Positions 1-9,265 of a stretch of 20,731 bases of DNA are shown here, one piece after another. The notes beneath the pieces were generated by a model. It saw nothing but the letters and a program-made list of their open reading frames with translations. It did not search any database and was not told the origin of the DNA. Source of the DNA: Saccoglossus kowalevskii (Eukaryota > Hemichordata > Enteropneusta > Harrimaniidae); contig NW_003155122.1 in the NCBI RefSeq assembly GCF_000003605.2, positions 1 through 20,731 of the forward strand, given 5' to 3'. A program made the position numbers and the translations under genes. How positions within the stretch are numbered: the first letter of the stretch is position 1; every line of letters begins with the position of its first letter.

Positions 1-275
1 TAATGTCACTTTGTACTACATTACTCGGCTCACGGTGTAAATTTAGAGGCATAGCCAACTATTGTATTAACGTCACTTTGTACTAGAGTACTTGGCTCAC
101 GGTGTAAACTTAGAGGCATAGCCACCTATGTATCAATGTCACTTTGTACTACAGTACTTGGCTAATGGTGTAAATTTAGAGGCATAGCCACCTATGTATT
201 AATGTCACTTTGTACTACACTACTTGGCTAACGGTGTAAATTTAGGGGTTTAGCCACTCATGTATTAATGTCACT
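1..275 (+). repeat. HOR1 partial copy at window start
   Basis: This is the last four monomers or so of a HOR1 unit, collinear with 1054-1327. A single extra T near position 62 (TATTGTATTAA instead of TATGTATTAA) shifts the offset from 1053 to 1052. It shares the rare TATGTATCAATG variant (near 125-137) with the end of the second full copy (near 2230), not with the adjacent first copy, which shows that neighbouring units are not the closest relatives. The window opens inside the array, so the true left edge lies outside. Confidence 0.9.
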
Positions 276-1327
276 TTGTACTACAGTACTTGGCTCAAGG
301 TGAAATTTAGAGGCATAGCCAGCTATGTATTAACGTCACTTTGTACTATAGTACTTGGCTCACGGTGTAAATTTAGAGGTTTAGCCTCCTATGCATTAAT
401 GTCACTTTGTACTACAGTACTTGGCTCACGGTGTAAATTTAGAGGCTTAACCACCTATGTATTAATGTTACTTTGTACTACAGTACTTGGCTCACGCTGT
501 AAATTTAGAGGCTTAATCACCTATGTATTAATGTTACTTTGTACTACAGTACTTGGCTCACGCTGTAAATTTAGAGGTGTAGCCACGTATGTATTAATGT
601 CACTTTGTACTACAGTACTTGGCTCACGGTGTAAATTTAGAGGCTTAGCCAACTATGTATTAACCTCACTTTGTACAGTACTTGGCTCACGCTGTAAATT
701 TAGAGGCTTAGCCACCGATGTATTAACGTCACTTTGTACAACGGTACTTGGCTCACGCTGTAAATTTAGATGCTAAGCCACTGATGTATTAACGTCACTT
801 TGTACTTCCGTAGTTGGCTCACGGAGTAAATTTAAAGGCTTAGCCTCCTATGCATTAACCTCACTTTGTACTACAGTACTTGGCTCACGCTGTAAATTTA
901 GAAGCATAGCCACCTATGTATTAATGTCACGTTGTACTACAGTACTTGGCTCACGCTGTAAATTTAGAAGCTTAGCCACATATGTATTAATGACACTTTG
1001 TACTACAGTACTTGGCTCACGCTGTAAATTTAGAGGTGTAGCCACCTATGTATTAATGTCACTTTGTACTACAATACTCGGCTCACGGTGTAAATTTAGA
1101 GGCATAGCCAACTATGTATTAACGTCACTTTGTACTAGAGTACTTGGCTCACGGTGTAAACTTAGAGGCATAGCCACCTATGTATTAATGTCACTTTGTA
1201 CTACAGTACTTGGCTAATGGTGTAAATTTAGAGGCATAGCCACCTATGTATTAATGTCACTTTGTACTACACTACTTGGCTAACGGTGTAAATTTAGGGG
1301 TTTAGCCACTCATGTATTAATGTCACT
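276..1327 (+). repeat. HOR1 copy A (full 1052-bp unit)
   Basis: This complete 16-monomer unit has its boundary set arbitrarily at the monomer with the 1-bp deletion. Monomers 4-6 (about 490-665) are of the A type: CTTAATCACC or CTTAACCACC followed by GTTACTTTG, then GAGGTGTAGCCACGTATG, then CTTAGCCAACTATG. Copy C has the same A-type patch, whereas copy B and both full copies in the second HOR1 block carry a different three-monomer patch. The TTCCGTAGTTGG monomer lies near 808-820. The unit ends with a TAATGGTG monomer and a GGCTAACGG/GGGG monomer. Confidence 0.93.
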
Positions 1328-2379
1328 TTGTACTACAGTACTTGGCTCAAGGTGAAATTTAGAGGCATAGCCAGCTATGTATTAACGTCACTTTGTACTA
1401 TAGTACTTGGCTCACGGTGTAAATTTAGAGGTTTAGCCTCCTATGCATTAATGTCACTTTGTACTACAGTACTTGGCTCACGGTGTAAATTTAGAGGCTT
1501 AACCACCTATGTATTAATGTTACTTTGTACTACAGTACTTGGCTCACGCTGTAAATTTAGAAGCTTAGCCACCTATGTATTAATGTCACGTTGTACTACA
1601 GTACTTGGCTCACGCTGTAAATTTAGAAGCTTAGCCACATATGTATTAATGTCACTTTGTACTACAGTACTTGGCTCACGCTGTAAATTTAGAGGCTTAG
1701 CCACCTATGTATTAACCTCACTTTGTACAGTACTTGGCTCACGCTGTAAATTTAGAGGCTTAGCCACCGATGTATTAACGTCACTTTGTACAACGGTACT
1801 TGGCTCACGCTGTAAATTTAGATGCTAAGCCACTGATGTATTAACGTCACTTTGTACTTCCGTAGTTGGCTCACGGAGTAAATTTAAAGGCTTAGCCTCC
1901 TATGCATTAACCTCACTTTGTACTACAGTACTTGGCTCACGCTGTAAATTTAGAAGCATAGCCACCTATGTATTAATGTCATGTTGTACTACAGTACTTG
2001 GCTCACGCTGTAAATTTAGAAGCTTAGCCACATATGTATTAATGACACTTTGTACTACAGTACTTGGCTCACGCTGTAAATTTAGAGGTGTAGCCACCTA
2101 TGTATTAATGTCACTTTGTACTACAATACTCGGCTCACGGTGTAAATTTAGAGGCATAGCCAACTATGTATTAACGTCACTTTGTACTAGAGTACTTGGC
2201 TCACGGTGTAAACTTAGAGGCATAGCCACCTATGTATCAATGTCACTTTGTACTACAGTACTTGGCTAATGGTGTAAATTTAGAGGCATAGCCACCTATG
2301 TATTAATGTCACTTTGTACTACACTACTTGGCTAACGGTGTAAATTTAGGGGTTTAGCCACTCATGTATTAATGTCACT
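1328..2379 (+). repeat. HOR1 copy B (full 1052-bp unit)
   Basis: This second complete unit is in exact 1052-bp register with copy A and nearly identical outside one patch. At about 1557-1717 it carries the B-type patch: GAAGCTTAGCCACC, GTCACGTTG, GAAGCTTAGCCACATATG, then GAGGCTTAGCCACC. It also has the private change GTCATGTTG near 1977 (GTCACGTTG in copy A) and TATGTATCAATG near 2230. Later units E and F share the patch and the GTCATGTTG variant. Confidence 0.93.
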
Positions 2380-2959
2380 TTGTACTACAGTACTTGGCTC
2401 AAGGTGAAATTTAGAGGCATAGCCAGCTATGTATTAACGTCACTTTGTACTATAGTACTTGGCTCACGGTGTAAATTTAGAGGTTTAGCCTCCTATGCAT
2501 TAATGTCACTTTGTACTACAGTACTTGGCTCACGGTGTAAATTTAGAGGCTTAACCACCTATGTATTAATGTTACTTTGTACTACAGTACTTGGCTCACG
2601 CTGTAAATTTAGAGGCTTAACCACCTATGTATTAATGTTACTTTGTACTACAGTACTTGGCTCACGCTGTAAATTTAGAGGTGTAGCCACGTATGTATTA
2701 ATGTCACTTTGTACTACAGTACTTGGCTCACGGTGTAAATTTAGAGGCTTAGCCAACTATGTATTAACCTCACTTTGTACAGTACTTGGCTCACGCTGTA
2801 AATTTAGAGGCTTAGCCACCGATGTATTAACGTCACTTTGTACAACGGTACTTGGCTCACGCTGTAAATTTAGAGGCTTAGCCACCGATGTATTAATGTC
2901 ACGTTGTACTACAGTACTTGGCTCACGCTGTAAATTTAGAAGCTTAGCCACATATGTAT
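2380..2959 (+). repeat. HOR1 copy C, truncated
   Basis: The unit follows HOR1 order from its first monomer through the 3-bp-deletion monomer and the CAACGGTAC monomer, carrying the A-type three-monomer patch. It then jumps to a GTCACGTTG monomer and a CACATATG monomer and ends at a junction near 2959. Monomers 9-16 of a normal unit are missing. The truncation looks like unequal exchange between two HOR1 units. Confidence 0.85.
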
Positions 2960-3545
2960 TACGTCACTTTGTACTATAGTACTTGGCTCACGCTGTAAAT
3001 TTAGAGGTTTAGCCTCCTATGCATTAATGTCACTTTGTACTACAGTACTTGGCTCACGGTGTAAATTTAGAGGCTTAACCACCTATGTATTAATGTTACT
3101 TTGTACTACAGTACTTGGCTCACGCTGTAAATTTAGAAGCTTAGCCACCTATGTATTAATGTCACGTTGTACTACAGTACTTGGCTCACGCTGTAAATTT
3201 AGAAGTTTAGCCACATATGTATTAATGTCACTTTGTACTACAGTACTTGGCTCACGCTGTAAATTTAGAGGCTTAGCCACCTATGTATTAACCTCACTTT
3301 GTACAGTACTTGGCTCACGCTGTAAATTTAGAGGCTTAGCCACCGATGTATTAACGTCACTTTGTACAACGGTACTTGGCTCACGCTGTAAATTTAGATG
3401 CTAAGCCACTGATATATTAACGTCACTTTGTACTTCCGTAGTTGGCTCACGGAGTAAATTTAAAGGCTCAGCCTCCTATGCATTAACCTCACTTTGTACT
3501 ACAGTACTGGGCTCACGCTGTAAATTTAGAAGCATAGCCACCTAT
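2960..3545 (+). repeat. HOR1 fragment D after a recombination junction
   Basis: The sequence re-enters HOR1 at the monomer with TATAGTAC and runs collinear with copy B at offset 1576 (3027 corresponds to 1451) through the TTCCGTAGTTGG monomer to about 3545. The junction near 2955-2962 reads GTATTACGTCAC, one A short of the usual GTATTAACGTCAC. It carries the B-type patch plus two variants, GAAGTTTAGCCACATATG (near 3203) and CACTGATATATTAACG (near 3408). These are otherwise found only in copy F, about 4.2 kb downstream. Confidence 0.85.
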
Positions 3546-5635
3546 GTATTAACATCACTTTGTTCTACAGTACTCGGCTCATGGTGTAAATTTAGAGGTT
3601 TAGCCACCTATGTATTAATGACACTTTGTACTACAGTACTTGGCCCACGGTGTAAATTTAGAGGCTTAGCTACCTATGCATTAATGTCACTTGTACTACA
3701 GTACTTGGCTCACGGTGTAAATTTAGAGGCTTAGCCACCTATGTATTAATGTCACTTTGTACTACAGTACTTGGCTAACGGTGTAAATTTAAGGGTTTAG
3801 CCACCTATGTATTAATGTCACTTTGTACTACACTACTTGGAAACGGTGTAAATTTAGGGGTTTGGCCACTCATGTATTAATGTCACTTTGTCCTACAGTA
3901 CTCGGCTCACAGTGTAAATTTAGAGGCTTAGCCACCTATGTATTAACCTCACTTTGTATAACAGTACTTGGCTCACGGTGTAAATTTAGAGGCTTAGCCA
4001 CCTATGTATTATTGTCACTTTGTACTACAGTACTTGGCTCACGCTGTAAATTTAGAGGCTTAGCCACCTATGTATTAATGACACTTTGTACTACAGTAAT
4101 TGGCCCACGCTGTAAATTTAGAGGCTTAGCCACTCATGTATTAATGTCACTTTTTACTACAGTACTTGGCTCACGGTGTAAATTTAGAGGCTTAGCCACC
4201 TATGTATTAATGTCACTTTGTACTACAGTACTTGGCTTACGGTGTAAATTTAAGGATTTAGCCACCTATGTATTAATGTCACTTTGTACTACACTACTTG
4301 GCTAACGGTGTAAATTTAGGGGTTTAGCCACTCATGTATTAATGTCACTTTGTACTACAGTACTCGGCTCACGGTGTAAATTTAGAGGCTTAGCCACCTA
4401 TGTATTAACCTCACTTTGTACAACAGTACTTGGCTCACGGTGTAAATTTAGAGGCTTAGCCACCTATGTATTATTGTCACTTTGTACTACAGTACTTGGC
4501 TCACGCTGTAAATTTAGAAGCTTAGCCACCTATGTATTAATGTCACTTTGTACTACAGTACTTGGCTCACGCTGTAAATTTAGAGGTTTAGCCACCTATG
4601 TATTAATGTCACTTTGTACAACAGTACTTGGCTCACGCTGTAAATTTAGAAGCATAGCCGCCTATGTATTAACATCACTTTGTACAGTACTTGGCTCACG
4701 CTGTAAATTTAGAGGCTAAGCCACCGATGTATTATTGTCACTTTGTACTACAGTACTTGGCCCACGGTGTAAATTTAGAGGTTTAGCCACCTATGTATTA
4801 TTGTCACTTTGTACTACACTACTTGGCTAACGGTGTAAATTTAGGGGTTTAGCCACTCATGTATTAATGTCACTTTGTACTACAGTACTCGGCTCACGTT
4901 GTAAATTTAGAGGCTTAGCCACCTATGTATTAACCTCACTTTGTACAACAGTACTTGGCTCACGGTGTAAATTTAGAGGCTTAGCCACCTATGTATTATT
5001 GTCACTTTGTACTACAGTACTTGGCTCACGCTGTAAATTTAGAGGCTTAGCCACGTATGTATTAATGTCACTTTGTACTACAGTACTTGGCTCACGCTGT
5101 AAATTTAGAGGTTTAGCCACCTATGTATTAATGTCACTTTGTACAACAGTAATTGGCTCACGCTGTAAATTTAGAAGCATAGCCGCCTATGTATTAACAT
5201 CACTTGTACAGTACTTGGCTCACGCTGTAAATTTAGAGGCTAAGCCACCGATGTATTAACGTCACTTTGTACTACAGTACTTGGCTCACGCTGTAATTTT
5301 AGAGGCTTAGCCACCTGTGTATTAATGTCACTTTGTACTACAGTACTTGGCTCACGCTGTAAATTTAGAGGTTTAGCCACCTATGTATTAATGTCACTTT
5401 GTACAACAGTACTTGGCTCACGCTGTAAATTTAGAAGCATAGGAGCCTATGTATTAACATCACTTTGTACAGTACTTGGCTCACGCTGTAAATATAGAGG
5501 CTAAGCCACCGATGTATTAACGTCACTGTGTACTACAGTACTTGGCTCACGCTGTAAATTTAGAGGCTTAGCTACTCATGTATTAATGTCACTTTGTATT
5601 ACAGTACTTGGCTCACGGTGTAAATTTAGAGGCAT
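3546..5635 (+). repeat. H3-type satellite block 1
   Basis: The monomers share the 66-bp frame but not HOR1 order. The marker is the GGCTAACGG monomer with TTTAGGGGTTTAGCCACTC, at about 4301 and 4826 and in a damaged form (TTGGAAACGG) near 3838. The spacings are about 462 bp (7 monomers) and 525 bp (8 monomers minus 3 bp). After each marker the order is ACTCGGCTCACG, ATTAACCTCAC, TTATTGTCAC, and later GAAGCATAGCCGCC with a 3-bp-deleted GTACAGTAC monomer. A 1-bp deletion occurs near 3690 (GTCACTTGTAC) and another near 5203 (ATCACTTGTAC). The 3' part is duplicated far downstream at about 13205-14040. Confidence 0.85.
4795..5632 (+). repeat. Segmental duplication S1, left copy (partner about 13204-14040)
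   Basis: About 830 bp here is collinear with 13208-14040 at a constant offset of 8408, including unusual shared changes: ATCACTTGTACAG (1-bp deletion), GTAATTTTAGAGG, CATAGGAGCC, AAATATAGAGG and GTCACTGTGTAC. The copies differ at a handful of positions, for example TTTAGAGGCTAAG against TTTAAAGGCTAAG, and a 1-bp deletion at the left edge of the distal copy. The right edge is where GAGGCATAGCC (here) and GAGGCTTAGCC (distal) part and HOR1 resumes in this copy. Confidence 0.88.
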
Positions 5636-6055
5636 AGCCACCTATGTATTAATGTCACGTTGTACTACAGTACTTGGCTCACGCTGTAAATTTAGAAGCT
5701 TAGCCACATATGTATTAATGACACTTTGTACTACAGTACTTGGCTCACGCTGTAAATTTAGAGGTGTAGCCACCTATGTATTAATGTCACTTTGTACTAC
5801 AATACTCGGCTCACGGTGTAAATTTAGAGGCATAGCCAACTATGTATTAACGTCACTTTGTACTAGAGTACTTGGCTCACGGTGTAAACTTAGAGGCATA
5901 GCCACCTATGTATTAATGTCACTTTGTACTACAGTACTTGGCTAATGGTGTAAATTTAGAGGCATAGCCACCTATGTATTAATGTCACTTTGTACTACAC
6001 TACTTGGCTAACGGTGTAAATTTAGGGGTTTAGCCACTCATGTATTAATGTCACT

Positions 6056-7107
6056 TTGTACTACAGTACTTGGCTCAAGGTGAAATTTAGAGGCATAGCC
6101 AGCTATGTATTAACGTCACTTTGTACTATAGTACTTGGCTCACGGTGTAAATTTAGAGGTTTAGCCTCCTATGCATTAATGTCACTTTGTACTACAGTAC
6201 TTGGCTCACGGTGTAAATTTAGAGGCTTAACCACCTATGTATTAATGTTACTTTGTACTACAGTACTTGGCTCACGCTGTAAATTTAGAAGCTTAGCCAC
6301 CTATGTATTAATGTCACGTTGTACTACAGTACTTGGCTCACGCTGTAAATTTAGAAGCTTAGCCACATATGTATTAATGTCACTTTGTACTACAGTACTT
6401 GGCTCACGCTGTAAATTTAGAGGCTTAGCCACCTATGTATTAACCTCACTTTGTACAGTACTTGGCTCACGCTGTAAATTTAGAGGCTTAGCCACCGATG
6501 TATTAACGTCACTTTGTACAACGGTACTTGGCTCACGCTGTAAATTTAGATGCTAAGCCACTGATGTATTAACGTCACTTTGTACTTCCGTAGTTGGCTC
6601 ACGGAGTAAATTTAAAGGCTTAGCCTCCTATGCATTAACCTCACTTTGTACTACAGTACTTGGCTCACGCTGTAAATTTAGAAGCATAGCCACCTATGTA
6701 TTAATGTCATGTTGTACTACAGTACTTGGCTCACGCTGTAAATTTAGAAGCTTAGCCACATATGTATTAATGACACTTTGTACTACAGTACTTGGCTCAC
6801 GCTGTAAATTTAGAGGTGTAGCCACCTATGTATTAATGTCACTTTGTACTACAATACTCGGCTCACGGTGTAAATTTAGAGGCATAGCCAACTATGTATT
6901 AACGTCACTTTGTACTACAATACTTGGCTCACGGTGTAAACTTAGAGGCATAGCCACCTATGTATTAATGTCACTTTGTACTACAGTACTTGGCTAATGG
7001 TGTAAATTTAGAGGCATAGCCACCTATGTATTAATGTCACTTTGTACTACACTACTTGGCTAACGGTGTAAATTTAGGGGTTTAGCCACTCATGTATTAA
7101 TGTCACT
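6056..7107 (+). repeat. HOR1 copy E (full unit)
   Basis: This complete 1052-bp unit carries the B-type three-monomer patch and the GTCATGTTG variant. It has a private change near 6917, ACTACAATACTTGG, where the other units have ACTAGAGTACTTGG. It is followed without a gap by copy F. Confidence 0.93.
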
Positions 7108-8159
7108 TTGTACTACAGTACTTGGCTCAAGGTGAAATTTAGAGGCATAGCCAGCTATGTATTAACGTCACTTTGTACTATAGTACTTGGCTCACGGTGT
7201 AAATTTAGAGGTTTAGCCTCCTATGCATTAATGTCACTTTGTACTACAGTACTTGGCTCACGGTGTAAATTTAGAGGCTTAACCACCTATGTATTAATGT
7301 TACTTTGTACTACAGTACTTGGCTCACGCTGTAAATTTAGAAGCTTAGCCACCTATGTATTAATGTCACGTTGTACTACAGTACTTGGCTCACGCTGTAA
7401 ATTTAGAAGTTTAGCCACATATGTATTAATGTCACTTTGTACTACAGTACTTGGCTCACGCTGTAAATTTAGAGGCTTAGCCACCTATGTATTAACCTCA
7501 CTTTGTACAGTACTTGGCTCACGCTGTAAATTTAGAGGCTTAGCCACCGATGTATTAACGTCACTTTGTACAACGGTACTTGGCTCACGCTGTAAATTTA
7601 GATGCTAAGCCACTGATATATTAACGTCACTTTGTACTTCCGTAGTTGGCTCACGGAGTAAATTTAAAGGCTTAGCCTCCTATGCATTAACCTCACTTTG
7701 TACTACAGTACTTGGCTCACGCTGTAAATTTAGAAGCATAGCCACCTATGTATTAATGTCATGTTGTACTACAGTACTTGGCTCACGCTGTAAATTTAGA
7801 AGCTTAGCCACATATGTATTAATGACACTTTGTACTACAGTACTTGGCTCACGCTGTAAATTTAGAGGTGTAGCCACCTATGTATTAATGTCACTTTGTA
7901 CTACAATACTCGGCTCACGGTGTAAATTTAGAGGCATAGCCAACTATGTATTAACGTCACTTTGTACTAGAGTACTTGGCTCACGGTGTAAACTTAGAGG
8001 CATAGCCACCTATGTATTAATGTCACTTTGTACTACAGTACTTGGCTAATGGTGTAAATTTAGAGGCATAGCCACCTATGTATTAATGTCACTTTGTACT
8101 ACACTACTTGGCTAACGGTGTAAATTTAGGGGTTTAGCCACTCATGTATTAATGTCACT
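7108..8159 (+). repeat. HOR1 copy F (full unit)
   Basis: This complete 1052-bp unit has the B-type patch and GTCATGTTG. It carries GAAGTTTAGCC (near 7407) and CACTGATATATT (near 7612), both shared only with fragment D in block 1. The affinity to D over the adjacent copy E indicates exchange or duplication between separated blocks. Confidence 0.93.
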
Positions 8160-9220
8160 TTGTACTACAGTACTTGGCTCAAGGTGAAATTTAGAGGCAT
8201 AGCCAGCTATGTATTAACGTCACTTTGTACTATAGTACTTGGCTCACGGTGTAAATTTAGAGGTTTAGCCTCCTATGCATTAATGTCACTTTGTACTACA
8301 GTACTTGGCTCACGGTGTAAATTTAGAGACTTAACCACCTATGTATTAATGTCACTTTGTACAACAGTACTTGGCTCACGGTGTAAATTTAAAGGCTTAG
8401 CCACGGATGTATTAACGTCGACGTCACTTTGTACAGTACATTGGCCCACGCTGTAAATTTAGAGGCTAAGCCATCGCTGTACTAACGTCATTTTGTACTA
8501 CAGTACTTGGCTAACGGTGTAAATTTAGAGGCTTAGCCACCTATGTAAAAATATCACTTTGTACTACAGTACTTGGCTCAAGGTGTAAATTCAGAGCTTC
8601 AGCCACCTATGTATTAACGCCACTTTGTACTACAATACTTGGCTCACGAAATAAATTTAAAGGCTTAGCCACCTATGTATTAATGGCACTTCTTACTACA
8701 GTACTTGGCTCACGGTGTAAATTTAGAGGTTTAGCCACCTATGTATTAATGTCACTTTGTACTACAGTACTCGGCTCACGGTGTAAATTTAGAGACTTAG
8801 CCACCTATGTATTAATGTCACTTTGTACAACAGTACTTGGCTCACGGTGTAAATTTAGAGGCTTAGCCACCTATGTATTAATGTCACTTTGTACTACAGT
8901 ACTCGGCTCACGGTGTAAATTTAGAAGCTTAGACACCTATGTATTAATGTCACTTTGTATTACAGTACTCGGCTCACGGTGTAAATTTAGAGGCTTATCC
9001 ACCTATGTATTTATGTTACTTTGCACTACAGTACTCGGCTCACGGTGTAAATTTAGAGGCTTAGCCACCTATGTATTAATGTCACTTTGTACTACAGTAC
9101 TTGTCTCACGGTGTAAATTTAGAGGCTCAGCCACCTATGTATTATTGTCACTTTGTACAACAGTACTCGGCTCACTGTGTAAATTTAGAGGCTTAGCCAC
9201 CTATGTATTAATGTCACTTT

Positions 9221-9232
9221 GTACTACAGTAC
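9221..9232. other. Exemplar GTACT-AC-AGTAC inverted repeat in each monomer
   Basis: Arms GTACT and AGTAC flank a 2-bp centre in the consensus monomer. The common GTACAACAGTAC variant keeps the GTAC arms. The recurrent 3-bp deletion (GTACAGTAC) and one of the two recurrent 6-bp insertions (GTACTAGAGTACATGTAC) fall in this element, so it is the main site of length change in the array. Confidence 0.6.
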
Positions 9233-9233
9233 T

Positions 9234-9265
9234 TGGCTCACGGTGTAAATTTAGAGGCTTAGCCA
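9234..9265. other. Exemplar 32-bp concentric dyad in each monomer
   Basis: TGGCT (9234-9238) and AGCCA (9261-9265) are reverse complements, and their axis falls exactly on the axis of the central palindrome TAAATTTA (9246-9253). With two further matching positions between them, 11 of 16 base pairs across the 32 bp are symmetric. The common variant with C after CACG (CACGCTG) adds one more. The GGCTAACGG variant extends the outer arms to 7 bp (TGGCTAA / TTAGCCA). The arrangement recurs in most monomers. A DNA-binding site for a dimer or a hairpin is possible; no known box is recognised. Confidence 0.6.

Larger units (their letters stand above)
1..3545 (+). repeat. HOR1 block 1 (1052-bp, 16-monomer higher-order repeat)
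   Basis: The block holds two full 1052-bp units (276-1327 and 1328-2379), a leading partial copy (1-275), a truncated third copy (2380 to about 2959) and a fragment (about 2960-3545). The unit is 16 monomers minus 4 bp: a 1-bp deletion (GGTGAAATTT instead of GGTGTAAATTT) in the first monomer and a 3-bp deletion (TTTGTACAGTAC) in the seventh. Other marker monomers carry GGTTTAGCCTCC, CTTAACCACC, TTCCGTAGTTGG with CACGGAG, GAAGCATAGCC, GAGGTGTAGCC, TAATGGTG, and GGCTAACGG with GGGG. Recurrence of these markers in the same order at exactly 1052 bp defines the HOR. The right edge near 3545 is where the order departs from the full unit. Confidence 0.93.
5636..8350 (+). repeat. HOR1 block 2
   Basis: HOR1 order resumes at the GTCACGTTG monomer and continues through a partial unit (5636-6055, collinear with 908-1327), two full units (6056-7107 and 7108-8159) and a short partial unit (8160 to about 8350). 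The offset to block 1 is 4728 bp, so the two HOR1 blocks are interrupted copies of the same family. The right boundary near 8350 is abrupt: a CTTAACCACC monomer runs straight into a HOR2 monomer that leads to the ACGTCGACGT palindrome at 8415. Confidence 0.92.

Noticed and set aside
1845-1885. CENP-B box in the TTCCGTAGTTGG...CACGGAG monomer
   Set aside because: The monomer has a TCCGT/ACGGA inverted repeat, but the spacing and core bases do not match the CENP-B box pattern.
2757-2951. Reverse-strand open frame of 64 residues (and a similar one at 17219-17416)
   Set aside because: The reverse frame is normally closed by a TAG opposite CCTATG; it opens only where CCGATG, CAACTATG, CACATATG or CTGTG variants happen to cluster.
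276-8456. Multiple 97-199 residue forward open frames in HOR1 and H3
   Set aside because: They are readings of the stop-free frame of a 66-bp satellite, ended by TAA variants and 1-bp indels at recurrent places. Several begin in one frame and switch because of the 1-bp deletion. There is no start context, unique sequence or domain.
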